Under the pieces are notes generated by a model, which saw only the letters and a program-made list of their open reading frames with translations, made no database searches and was not told where the DNA came from. 64,000 bases of DNA, from positions 2,766,001 through 2,830,000 of the forward strand of contig NZ_CP011797.1 of the NCBI RefSeq assembly GCF_002795845.1, read 5' to 3'. The position numbers and the translations under genes are program-made. Source of the stretch: Reinekea forsetii (GTDB lineage: Bacteria; Pseudomonadota; Gammaproteobacteria; Pseudomonadales; Natronospirillaceae). Below, piece after piece: positions 1 to 9,028 of this stretch (position 1 is its first letter; each line of letters opens with the position of its first letter).

Positions 1-183
1 CCGTCGATCGATCTCGCGCAGGCGTTTCTTGTTGTATTGGTAGTCGGCGTTTTCGCTGCGGTCGCCCAGACTGGCAGCCCAGGTCACTTTAAGAGTGACA
101 TCGGGTCGTTCGACTTTCCACAGCTGATGCAATTCCGCCTGCAATTGCACATGGCCGGCTCGGGTAATCAGTTTGGTACTCAT
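1..183 (-). CDS. greB: Transcription elongation factor GreB, N-terminal part
   Basis: GreB binds in the RNA polymerase secondary channel and rescues backtracked complexes by stimulating transcript cleavage. Only the first 61 codons are present; the gene runs off the left edge (the family is about 158 residues). The start is the ATG at 183, preceded by GAAGG eight bases away. The visible part is the N-terminal coiled-coil domain. It carries the stretch VTWAASLGDRSENADYQY, with the acidic residues used at the polymerase active site, and ends NKKRLREIDRR, which is diagnostic of GreB/GreA. The GreB-like spacing RPDVTLKVTWAA favours GreB over GreA. Confidence 0.93.
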   Translation of the reverse strand, partial: MSTKLITRAGHVQLQAELHQLWKVERPDVTLKVTWAASLGDRSENADYQYNKKRLREIDRR

Positions 184-436
184 GCTGGGACCTTCATTAA
201 TGCTTAGCTTTCGGAGCCATGGTACGGAACAATGACAGATGATGACGATTGATTCTGCCATTCCAGAGGGTGAGCGCAAGCTAAAACTGAATTTGACCAA
301 GGCTGCAACGCGTGAGGGGGTCTAACTAGGAAGGGGCATAGCGACCAATGTCGTCTTATTGTGTTAATGAGTAGGGGCTGCACCATCAATGAGTCGACCT
401 ATGCGAACTGCAATTGATGGAGTTTTCGCCCTGTTA

Positions 437-463
437 ATGGCCGCCTGGACTAACGACGGCCAT
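437..463 (-). terminator. Inverted repeat downstream of the giant repeat gene
   Basis: ATGGCCG at 437-443 pairs perfectly with CGGCCAT at 457-463, starting 12 bases past the stop codon of the minus-strand gene. There is no T-run after the stem, so this is not a classical intrinsic terminator; it may stabilise the 3' end. The remaining 184-436 gap shows no gene. Confidence 0.3.
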
Positions 464-474
464 ATAGGGTCAAC

Positions 475-3400
475 CTAGTCGCTTGGTTCGTTGACGAGTG
501 CTGGTGTCGCCAATGCATCTTCCGTTACAGGCGAATCGTCTTGGCCATCCCCAAGCCCCAAGAGCTCGGCCTGGGCCAAGGTATCAGCCTGCGTTAAAAT
601 CTTTGCCTCGGCCTGCGTCAGAATCTGGGCTTGTGCGAGCAGTTCCGCCTGGAACAGCGCTAGCGTCTCCGCTTGCGCCAGAATCTGTGCCTCGGCTTCG
701 GCCAACGATTTTTCTGCCTGGGCTAGCATATCCGCCTCCGCTAACGCGATCTCCGCTTGCGCCAGAGCTTCCTCTTCGGCCTGCGCCAGGGTCTCCGCCT
801 GCGCTAACAGCTCCGCCTGATCTTGGGCCTGCGTTTCAGCAGCTACCAATGCGTTTTCCGTCTGCGCCAACGTCTCAGCTTGTGATTCTGCCTGTGTCGC
901 TGCCGCCTCGTTCTGCGCCTGCGCCTGCGCCAACGCTTGCTCGGTCTGCGCCAATTTTTCAGCCTCAGCCAGTGCTAATGTCTTCGCGTCCGCCAGCGTC
1001 TCCGCATGCGTCAAGGCTTGAGCCTCGGCCTCGGCCTGCTCAGTCTTAGCCCGTGCCAGTGCCTGTTCTGCTTGGCCCTTATCCGCTTGGGCCAATGCCA
1101 AGGCCTGCTCCGCCTGCGTTAAAAGTTCAGCCTGCGCCAGCTTCTCTGGCTCAGTCTGCGCTTGGGACAGTGCCTGTTGCAATTGTGCCATCTCCGCCAG
1201 CGCCTGGGCCAGAGCCTGCTCCGCCTGGGCCAGTTTCTCTGTTTGAGCCTCGGCCAGGGCCTCGCTCTGGGCCAGAGCTTGCTCTGCTTGGGCTAAAATA
1301 TCTGCCTGGGCCAGTGCCAATTCCTCAGACTGCGCGAGCATTTCCGCTTGGGCCCTGGTCTCCGACTCGGCCAACGCCTTCTCCGACTCAGAAGCTGCTA
1401 GCACTTGTTCGGCCTCGGCTAAGGCTAGGGCCTCGGCCAAAGCTTGGGCTTCTGCGTCCGCCAATGCTTGCTCGGCCTGCGCCAAATTCTCCGCCTCGGC
1501 CCTGGCAAGCAGCTCCGCCTGGGCGAGAATTTCGGCCTGCGCCTGCGCCTGCGTTTCGGCTTCTGCTTGCGCTTCCACTAATGCATTTGCCTCCGCGAGT
1601 TCGCTCTCGACTTGGAGCAGCGTCTCCGCCTGTGTATAAGCCAGCGTCTCCGCCGCAATCAACGCCTGCTCGGCCTCTGCCAGGATCTCAGCTTGGGTTA
1701 CGGCTTGCGTCTCAGCCTCGGCCAGAATATCCGCCTGGGTTAAAGCCTGCGCCTGCGCCTGCGCCAAACTATTCTCGGCCAGCGCCAGCGTAAGGGCCTC
1801 AGTCTCCGACTGTGCCTGCGCCTGCGCCAATGCCTGCGTCTGCGTTTCCGCCAGCGACTTGGCCTCAACTAAGGCCTGCACCGTCTGGGCCAGTGTCTGC
1901 GCCTCGGCTAGGGCCAGCTTCTCAGCCTGGGCCTCCGACTGTAACTTGTCTGACTTCGCCAGAGACAGTGATCTCTCAACCTGCGCCAACGTTTCCGCTT
2001 CGGCCAGCACCTGTTCCGCCAGCGCGAGGATCTCTGCCTGCGCCTGCGCCAAGGTCTCCGCCTCGGCCAGGGCGAGCTTCTTCGCGTTAACCAACGCTAA
2101 TGTTTTCTCATCATTTAGCGTCTGCGCTTCGGCTAGTGTTGCGGTCCACTCTAACGACTGCGTATCAGCCAGCGCCTTCTCAGTCTGAGCCAGTGCCAGC
2201 GCCTCTTGAGCTATTACCAAAGCCTCCTCCGCCTGCGTCAAAACTTCTGCCTGCGCTATAATCTCCGCCTCAGCGTCAGCCAGTGCGCGTGCTTCTATCA
2301 CCGCCAGCGCCCGAGAATCTTCCTCTAGCGCTCGCGTCTTTGCATGGGCCTGAATCTTCGTTTCGGCTAACACCAACATTTCCGCCTGCGCTAAAATCTC
2401 ACTCTGGGCCTGCGCAAGAATTGCCGCCTGGCTGAGGGCAATTTCAGACTGCGTTACAATTTCCGCTTCTGCCAGAGTTAGCGTCTCGGCCTGGGTCAGC
2501 GCTCGCGCTTCCGACTGCGCCTGCGCAGCTTGGGCCCGCGTTAAAGCCTGTTCGGCTTGCGCCAATATCTCGGCCTGGACTTGAGTCTCCGTTTCGGCCT
2601 GCGCGAGAATATCGGCCTGCGCTAAAATCTCACTCTGGGCCAGCGCTAAAACGTCCGCCTGGGTCACAGCGTTCTGTGCCTGCGTTACAATCTCAGATTC
2701 TGCCCGAGATAGCGTCTCGGCCTGGGTCAGCGCTCGCGCTTCCGACTGCGACTGCGCAGCTTGGGCCCGCGTTAAAGCCTGTTCGGCTTGCGCCAATATC
2801 TCGGCCTGGACTTGAGTCTCCGTTTCGGCCTGCGCGAGAATATCGGCCTGCGCTAAAATCTCACTCTGGGCCAGCGCTAAAACGTCCGCCTGGGTCACAG
2901 CGTTCTGTGCCTGCGTTACAATCTCAGATTCTGCCCGAGATAGCGTCTCGGCCTGGGTCAGCGCTCGCGCTTCCGACTGCGCCTGCGCAGCTTGGGCCCG
3001 CGTTAAAGCCTGTTCGGCTTGCGCCAATATCTCGGCCTGGACTTGAGTCTCCGTTTCGGCCTGCGCGAGAATATCGGCCTGCGCTAAAATCTCACTCTGG
3101 GCCAGTGCTAAAACGTCCGCCTGGGTCACAGCGTTCTGTGCCTGCGTTACAATCTCAGATTCTGCCCGAGATAGCGTCTCGGCCTGGGTCAGCGCTCGCG
3201 CTTCCGACTGCGACTGCGCAGCTTGGGCCCGCGTTAAAGCCTGTTCGGCTTGCGCCAATATCTCGGCCTGGACTTGAGTCTCCGTTTCGGCCTGCGCGAG
3301 AATCTCGGCCTGCGCTGAAATCTCACTCTGGGCCAGCGCTAAAACGTCCGCCTGGGTCACAGCGTTCTGTGCCTGCGTTACAATCTCAGATTCTGCCCGA

Positions 3401-6400
3401 GATAGCGTCTCGGCCTGGGTCAGCGCTCGCGCTTCCGACTGCGACTGCGCAGCTTGGGCCCGCGTTAAAGCCTGTTCGGCTTGCGCCAATATCTCGGCCT
3501 GGACTTGAGTCTCCGTTTCGGCCTGCGCGAGAATCTCGGCCTGCGCTGAAATTTCGGCCTGAGCCAGCGTTAAAATTTCAGCTTGGGTGAGTGCGTTTTG
3601 TGCCTGCGTTACGATCTCAGCTTCTGCCAGCGTTAGCGTCTCGGCTTGAGCCACCACTCGGGCTTCCGCATTCGCCTGAGCAGTTTGGGCTAGCGTTAGG
3701 GCTTGCTCTGCTTGCGCGAATATCCTTGCCTGGGCTTGAATCTCGGCTTCGGCCAGAGCTAGAATTTCAGCCTGCGCGATGATCTCATCTTCGGCCAGTG
3801 TTAATATTTCAGCCTGTGCCAGTGCATCCTGAGCTTGAGTTACAATTTCCGCTTCTGCCAAGGTTAGCGTTGCTGCTTGAGTCAACACTCGGGCTTCCGC
3901 ATTCGCCTGCGCAGCTTGAGCAAGCGTTAGAGCTTGCTCGGCTTCGCTCAATAGCGCCGTTTCAGCCTGTTCAAGGGCCTCGGCTCGGACTTGCGCGACT
4001 TGGGCCCGCGTTACGGCTTGTTCTGCTTGCGCCAATCTCTCAGCCTGGGTCAGGGCATTCTGAGCCTGCGTTGCAATCTCTGCCTCAGCCAAGATTAGTG
4101 TCTCAGCCTGAGTCTGCGCGCGCGCCTCAGTCTGCGCTTGAGCTGCTTGGGCCAGGGTTAAGGCTTGTTCAGCCAGCGCCAATATGCCTGCCTGGGCTTG
4201 AGTCTCGATTTCGGCTAGCGCTAGAATTTCCGCCTGGGCTATAATTTCAGCTTCTGCCCGCCCTATAAATTCCGCCAGCACCAGAATCTCAGTTTCCGCT
4301 TGCTCGAGAGTTTCCGCCTGTGTCGCTGCTAACCTTTCAGCCTGAATTACGGCTAATGCCTGAGCCTGCGCCTGAGCCGTTTGCGCTTGCGTCAAGGCCT
4401 GTTGAGCCTGCGCCAAAATTTGCGCCTCGGTCAGCGCCTCGGTCTGAGCGTCGGCAAGGGCTTGCTGCGCCTGCGCTAGAATCTCCGCCTGCGCTAGAGT
4501 CTCCGCTTCGGCCAGGTTTAGAATTTCGGCCTGGGCCAGCTCTCTGTTCACCTGCGCCAGGATTTCAGTCTCGGCTTGTGCTAGAGATTCCGACTGCGCC
4601 AGAATTTGCGCCTCGGCGAGCGCAAGAATATCTGCTTGCGTTAGCGCCTGTTCCGCCTGTGCCAAAATTTTAGCTTGGGCCAGCGCCAGCGTCTCCGCTT
4701 CCACCAACGCCTGCTCTACCTGCGCCAGTATCTCAGCTTCAGCCTGAGCCAGGGACTCCGCTTGGGCTAATGCCCTCTCCGCCTGTGCGAGGATTTCCGC
4801 CTCCGCTAGGGCTAGATTTTCTACCTGCGCTGTTATAGCCGCTTGTGCCAAAATTTCAGCTTGAGCCGCGGTCTCGGCCTGTTCCAGCGCCAATGCTCTG
4901 GCCGCGCTCAACGCCTCTTCAGCCTGCGCTACTGTCTCCGCTTGCGTCTGCGCGAGCGCCTGCGCCTGCGCCATATTTGCCTGGGCTTGGGCCAAAATAT
5001 CGGCCTGTGCCAGGATCTCAGACTCGACTTGCGCCAGAGTCTCGGCCTGCGCTTGCATATCAGCCTGCGCCAATGCCAAAGTCTGTGCGTGCACCAATGC
5101 AGTTGCCTCAGCTCCAGCCAAGGCGTTCGCCTCGACTAACGCCAAACTATCCGTTTGGGCCAGAATCTCCGCCTGGGCCACCGCCAATAGCGCCAACTGG
5201 GACTCGGCCTCAGCCTCGGCTGACGTTAATGTCTCTGCTTGGGCCAAAATCTCCGCCAGCGCCGCTTCTAGTGCATCCGCCTGCGCCAAGGTTTCCGTTT
5301 GGTGCTCCTTTAAAGCTTGGGCATGCACTAGGGCCAGAGTTCGAGCTTGGCTTTGCGCAGCTGCCAGCGCCTGGTTTGCCAAGGCTAGCGTCACCCATTG
5401 CGATTGCGTCAGCGTATCCGCCTCTGCCTTCTCTGCTTGAGCCTGCGCCAGCGCTTGATCGGCTATGGCCAGAATCTCGGCCCCTGACTGTGCCAGCAGC
5501 TCTGCCTCTAACAGGGCCTGTGCGGCCTGCACGAGAAGTTCAGACTCTGCATCTGCCAAGCCCTGCTGTGCCAAAACGGTTGTCGCCAAGGCTTGCGCCA
5601 AAGCTTGCTCCGCTACCGCTTTTTCAGACTGCGCCTGAACCAACGCTTGCTCCGCAGAGGCTTTTTCGGACTGCGCCAAGGCTAGGGCTTGCTGCGCGAT
5701 AATCTTCTCCGATTGCGCCAGAGCCAATGCTTCATCAGCCAAGGCCTGAGCCAGCGCTTCGGCTGCCAAACGTGCTTGATCGGCCTGAACCTGAGCGAGC
5801 GCTTCCGCCTGAGCCTGGGCCAACGTTACCGCTAGACTCTCCGCCAGTGCTTGCTCCGCCAAGGCCTGCGCTTCTGCTAAAGCTTCTGCTTCAGCCAGCG
5901 CCAAGGCCTCAGCTTCTGCGAGGGCTTCCGTGCTCGCTTGGCCCATATAGCCGCTATAGGTGGCAATGCCGTTGTAGATGCCAATCTCGTTCACATCGAC
6001 GGCGCAATTCAGTCCGCCCGACTCAGATGTCACGGAGCCAATAGCAATGGCCGCAGTGGCCCATAAGTTCCCGCAAACGGCGGCTCCCGCTCCGGTGACC
6101 GCGCCATTAATAAAAGCAGTACCAATGAAGGATGACCCCGCACCCAGAGTCAGCGCACCACCTATATTCCAAATGACCACAGCACCACCGCTGCCAACGT
6201 TGATTATTTTAAATTCACTGCCTGCGGCCACGGTCAATGCGGAGCTAAGGTTAATAATCCAAAATTGAACCTGAGTTGAATTTTCAGCATCGAAGGTCAC
6301 AACCGAATCCGCAGCAACGGTAGCAGCAGTGCCCTGATAGACACCGGGCCGATAAACTGCTCCGCCCATAGCCACGGCGCCTAGTATTTCATTGGGGGTA

Positions 6401-7038
6401 AGCTGAAATAATACGGCTTGAGCATCGATTATATTCGCTATACCGTCTTGCCCATCGGTAAAGACAATCGCCGGCCGAGCGCTGATAGTATCGGTATAGG
6501 CAAAAGAAGCCTCCGATCCGCTTCCCGTTATCGCAGCACCGGCATAGACCTGCGCTGTTTGAGAACCCGCGCCTAGGGTGACCGCTGCTCCGGCATAGAT
6601 ATTCCCCACAAACGCACCCGCACCCACTACCGTGGCGGCCTCGGAAAATACCGGTCCATAGGGGCCACCGAACGCCCCAACCGAAGATGCTGCGCCGATG
6701 GATACAGCGCTGCCAGACGAAATACTGCTCACCACAGACCCTTGACCTGTAGCAGCGGCGGCACCTGCTACCAGATCGCCGGTATTAGCGTAAGCGGCAA
6801 CGTCAACCGCGGCGGACGAGGTTATCCTGGCAGTCTCTGCCCATGCGCCCACCGAAACTGCGCCGGCGGCACCGATTGCATTTGAAATTGTTGCGCCCGC
6901 TGATATGGCCACTGCACCGCCGGACCAGACAGAATGATCTTTAAAAAGAAACTGTTCGAATGAATATTCGTCTGCTGCCGCCCATGTTGCGGTGATTAAT
7001 AGGCTGCATAAGATAACAGTTGTCAATTTAGTGTTCAT
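475..7038 (-). CDS. Giant exported protein: ice-binding-like (DUF3494) domain plus about 1800-residue Ala/Gln/Glu repeat region
   Basis: A 2187-residue protein. Residues 1-22 form a Sec signal peptide (hydrophobic core LLITATWAAA). Residues 35-185 are short Gly/Ala/Ser-rich units of beta-solenoid appearance. Residues about 190-345 match the ice-binding DUF3494 fold, with PGVY followed by VVIWNIGGALTLGAGSSFIG and VCGNLWATAAIAI. The only two cysteines of the mature protein (322 and 344) are here. From about 370 to 2160 the chain is almost entirely Ala, Gln, Glu and Leu in motifs such as LAQAEILAQAEQAL, predicted as long helix or coiled coil. The tail (GDGQDDSPVTEDALATP) is acidic and shows no recognisable sortase, PEP-CTERM or outer-membrane anchor. 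The start ATG has AAGG upstream. It is monocistronic. Role is inferred only: a secreted or surface adhesin-like rod, possibly ice- or surface-binding. DUF3494 proteins are not all ice binders, so function is uncertain. Confidence 0.85.
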   Translation of the reverse strand: MNTKLTTVILCSLLITATWAAADEYSFEQFLFKDHSVWSGGAVAISAGATISNAIGAAGAVSVGAWAETARITSSAAVDVAAYANTGDLVAGAAAATGQGSVVSSISSGSAVSIGAASSVGAFGGPYGPVFSEAATVVGAGAFVGNIYAGAAVTLGAGSQTAQVYAGAAITGSGSEASFAYTDTISARPAIVFTDGQDGIANIIDAQAVLFQLTPNEILGAVAMGGAVYRPGVYQGTAATVAADSVVTFDAENSTQVQFWIINLSSALTVAAGSEFKIINVGSGGAVVIWNIGGALTLGAGSSFIGTAFINGAVTGAGAAVCGNLWATAAIAIGSVTSESGGLNCAVDVNEIGIYNGIATYSGYMGQASTEALAEAEALALAEAEALAEAQALAEQALAESLAVTLAQAQAEALAQVQADQARLAAEALAQALADEALALAQSEKIIAQQALALAQSEKASAEQALVQAQSEKAVAEQALAQALATTVLAQQGLADAESELLVQAAQALLEAELLAQSGAEILAIADQALAQAQAEKAEADTLTQSQWVTLALANQALAAAQSQARTLALVHAQALKEHQTETLAQADALEAALAEILAQAETLTSAEAEAESQLALLAVAQAEILAQTDSLALVEANALAGAEATALVHAQTLALAQADMQAQAETLAQVESEILAQADILAQAQANMAQAQALAQTQAETVAQAEEALSAARALALEQAETAAQAEILAQAAITAQVENLALAEAEILAQAERALAQAESLAQAEAEILAQVEQALVEAETLALAQAKILAQAEQALTQADILALAEAQILAQSESLAQAETEILAQVNRELAQAEILNLAEAETLAQAEILAQAQQALADAQTEALTEAQILAQAQQALTQAQTAQAQAQALAVIQAERLAATQAETLEQAETEILVLAEFIGRAEAEIIAQAEILALAEIETQAQAGILALAEQALTLAQAAQAQTEARAQTQAETLILAEAEIATQAQNALTQAERLAQAEQAVTRAQVAQVRAEALEQAETALLSEAEQALTLAQAAQANAEARVLTQAATLTLAEAEIVTQAQDALAQAEILTLAEDEIIAQAEILALAEAEIQAQARIFAQAEQALTLAQTAQANAEARVVAQAETLTLAEAEIVTQAQNALTQAEILTLAQAEISAQAEILAQAETETQVQAEILAQAEQALTRAQAAQSQSEARALTQAETLSRAESEIVTQAQNAVTQADVLALAQSEISAQAEILAQAETETQVQAEILAQAEQALTRAQAAQSQSEARALTQAETLSRAESEIVTQAQNAVTQADVLALAQSEILAQADILAQAETETQVQAEILAQAEQALTRAQAAQAQSEARALTQAETLSRAESEIVTQAQNAVTQADVLALAQSEILAQADILAQAETETQVQAEILAQAEQALTRAQAAQSQSEARALTQAETLSRAESEIVTQAQNAVTQADVLALAQSEILAQADILAQAETETQVQAEILAQAEQALTRAQAAQAQSEARALTQAETLTLAEAEIVTQSEIALSQAAILAQAQSEILAQAEMLVLAETKIQAHAKTRALEEDSRALAVIEARALADAEAEIIAQAEVLTQAEEALVIAQEALALAQTEKALADTQSLEWTATLAEAQTLNDEKTLALVNAKKLALAEAETLAQAQAEILALAEQVLAEAETLAQVERSLSLAKSDKLQSEAQAEKLALAEAQTLAQTVQALVEAKSLAETQTQALAQAQAQSETEALTLALAENSLAQAQAQALTQADILAEAETQAVTQAEILAEAEQALIAAETLAYTQAETLLQVESELAEANALVEAQAEAETQAQAQAEILAQAELLARAEAENLAQAEQALADAEAQALAEALALAEAEQVLAASESEKALAESETRAQAEMLAQSEELALAQADILAQAEQALAQSEALAEAQTEKLAQAEQALAQALAEMAQLQQALSQAQTEPEKLAQAELLTQAEQALALAQADKGQAEQALARAKTEQAEAEAQALTHAETLADAKTLALAEAEKLAQTEQALAQAQAQNEAAATQAESQAETLAQTENALVAAETQAQDQAELLAQAETLAQAEEEALAQAEIALAEADMLAQAEKSLAEAEAQILAQAETLALFQAELLAQAQILTQAEAKILTQADTLAQAELLGLGDGQDDSPVTEDALATPALVNEPSD
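2481..3555 (-). repeat. Five near-identical 231-bp (77-codon) tandem repeats inside the giant gene
   Basis: The motif TGGGCCCGCG recurs at 2531, 2762, 2993, 3224 and 3455, spaced exactly 231 bp each time, with near-identity between copies. The period is 77 codons, which equals 11 heptads or 7 hendecads, so a coiled-coil register would be kept when copies are gained or lost. More diverged copies of the same 77-residue pattern continue beyond 3555 (the upstream side of the gene), showing older rounds of duplication. Confidence 0.93.
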
Positions 7039-8228
7039 GTTGGCGCCTTATTTGGAACGAGAACGTGTTTGGTCGGAATCCCTTCATTATTTCTGCACAT
7101 TACAATCCTAGCTGGGGATTTGTCGTAAATAGCACGCAGGCAAACAATCAAAAGCCCAGTTAGCAGCTTTTACCTGGTCACAAAATTGGGCTACTCGCAA
7201 GATGTGGCGCATCTGTCGACTACTTTCACTTTACAAGTGCATGCCGACCTATTGCCTAAATTCGTCGATCCTAAGCCTACTTCAAGAGCTGGACGCCTTT
7301 CCTTAAATCCTGTCCGTTTTTGAAGGCTTTTGGGATGAGTATGGTCAGAGAGCCTTTGCCAGACTCTCCTCTGAGGTAACATTGACGTAAGGGCCGATGT
7401 TCGGGCCTTATTAACTTCAAAGTATGAACAAGATAACGCTCTTGCTCTATTTACATATTCTGGTCAGCTGTTGTGCACAATATACCTCCTTAACTTAAAA
7501 TTCTATCAGTAATACTTTTATTTATATTAATATCGAATAAATACTTTTATCATCATATTGACCATGACCATTGGAGTCTATTTTATGATTAGGATTGAAA
7601 AAATTTCTGCGCTTCATTAATTTAATTACATGCGCTAAAAGACAGCATCCTGGGCCATTAACGGTTATACCCATATTGGCCAGGTAAAATATACTGCCAC
7701 CCTGAAATCCCTAAACGCCCGGCGTGCCGGCCTTCTCATATAGAATTAATTTTTAAACGTAAAAAAGATAAACGATGCGGTTATATTTTTAAGTAACCCT
7801 TTTGACTATAGGCACAGAGTCACTGCAAAAGTTTGTAACTTTTTAAATCGGAAAAGTTTTAAAATAATTCATTTATTATAAAAAAAAAGGCCGTTTTTTA
7901 CTATAGTCATTTAGACAATAATGCTTATTGATGAGTGTGTCGGGCTACCTCTTTGGTGGGTGCATACTAATTCACCCTCAATTATCATCCGCCAAAGGGG
8001 ACGTCGAGCAGTCACTGGCCTAACATCCCGTCTTCAATTGCTGCTGGCTTGGGACACGTCTGTGCATGATTGCTATGGTCTTTATGGGTACTGGTCAATA
8101 TACTCGTCTTGTATATCAGCATCCGAACAACGCCGACTTAGGCTTCATTCGCGCACCCCAAGATAGCGAGAACGCTACATGACTACCCTTGCCACCCTAC
8201 CAATACACGGTTCTGCTCGGGCAGCTCA
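7039..8228. other. Long AT-rich intergenic region
   Basis: 1190 bp with no supported gene. The left half (7039-7480) has mixed composition and holds the 5' region of the giant gene. The part from about 7480 to 7960 is strongly AT-rich with many A and T runs, unlike the flanking genes. A GC-rich inverted repeat CCGGCGTGCCGG lies near 7720, and an A-run/GGCC/T-run hairpin near 7885. A micro-ORF at 7584-7619 (ATG ATT AGG, 11 codons, with TTGGAG upstream) is too short to support. No tRNA or known riboswitch was recognised. Confidence 0.5.
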
Positions 8229-8834
8229 GTGATGAGCTTTAGCATCGCCTTATTGCTGTTTGCCGTGGCGTCCACCGGCACACCCGGACCCAACAACCTG
8301 ATGATCCTGTCTTCCGGCTTAAACTTTGGCGTGCAACGCTCTATACCCCATTGGTTGGGCATTATTTCCGGGGTGCCGGTGATGATGCTGGTCCTCGGTC
8401 TCGGTTTGGACCGCATTTTTGCGCAATGGCCGATGTCTTACACCCTGATCAAAATTATTGGCGCGACCTATCTGCTCTATCTGGCGGCCAAAATTGCCCT
8501 AACCCGAGTCTCCGGAGATACTCGCACAACGGCCAAACCCCTGACCTATATCCAGGGTGTCCTCTTCCAGTGGGTCAATCCCAAGGCCTGGGTTATGAGC
8601 ATTGGTGCCATCGCCGCCTTCACTGTGGACGATGTGGCGCTGTTGCCGCAGGTCTTGACCATCGCCATCACCTTTATGCTGGCCGGCCTGGTCTGCGTCG
8701 GCAGTTGGTTATTCGCCGGCAGTGCGCTCCAACGGCTGCTCAAAAACGACCGTCAACAGCGCATTTTCAATGTCACCATGGGCTTGATTCTGGCCGTCTC
8801 GATTATTCCGATGATGGCGGTGTCGTTCATCTGA
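8229..8834 (+). CDS. LysE/RhtB family amino-acid exporter
   Basis: A 201-residue integral inner-membrane protein of the LysE superfamily, which exports amino acids or related small molecules by proton antiport; the substrate cannot be read from the sequence. The N-terminus carries the family signature TPGPNNLMILSSGLNFG just after the first membrane segment. About six hydrophobic segments follow, with the conserved GATYLLYLA and WVNPKAW motifs near residues 78 and 116. Two adjacent starts are possible, GTG at 8229 or ATG at 8232. The gene stands alone downstream of a long AT-rich gap. Confidence 0.88.
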   Translation: MMSFSIALLLFAVASTGTPGPNNLMILSSGLNFGVQRSIPHWLGIISGVPVMMLVLGLGLDRIFAQWPMSYTLIKIIGATYLLYLAAKIALTRVSGDTRTTAKPLTYIQGVLFQWVNPKAWVMSIGAIAAFTVDDVALLPQVLTIAITFMLAGLVCVGSWLFAGSALQRLLKNDRQQRIFNVTMGLILAVSIIPMMAVSFI

Positions 8835-8947
8835 TGTCGACCCAGTGGCCAATGCTCGGTTCAGGGCGGCAATCAGGTCACATTGTTAATACGAACAATG
8901 GCATCAGTAGTCAATTCCCCCTGCGCGGGCTTAGTGCAAAAGCTATT

Positions 8948-8976
8948 TTCTGTTAGACTCCTCCGCCGTCTATACT
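8948..8976 (+). promoter_or_regulatory. Candidate sigma-70 promoter for the tetrahydropterin synthase gene
   Basis: TATACT at 8971-8976 matches the -10 consensus at 5 of 6 positions. TTCTGT at 8948-8953, a weak -35 element, lies 17 bp upstream. The start codon is 53 bp downstream. Confidence 0.35.
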
Positions 8977-9028
8977 AGGCCCGCCTAGTTTGCTATCGAA
9001 CCCCTTACCGCCGGAGTGAGCCTTCACC

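Noticed and set aside
491-5702. Long plus-strand open frames rich in Pro, Arg and Ser opposite the giant gene
   Set aside because: They are the complement of Ala/Gln/Glu codon repeats, show the same 77-codon period, and have no domain or ribosome site.
7921-8166. 81-codon frame in the AT-rich gap
   Set aside because: No Shine-Dalgarno, no recognisable domain, and low-complexity surroundings.
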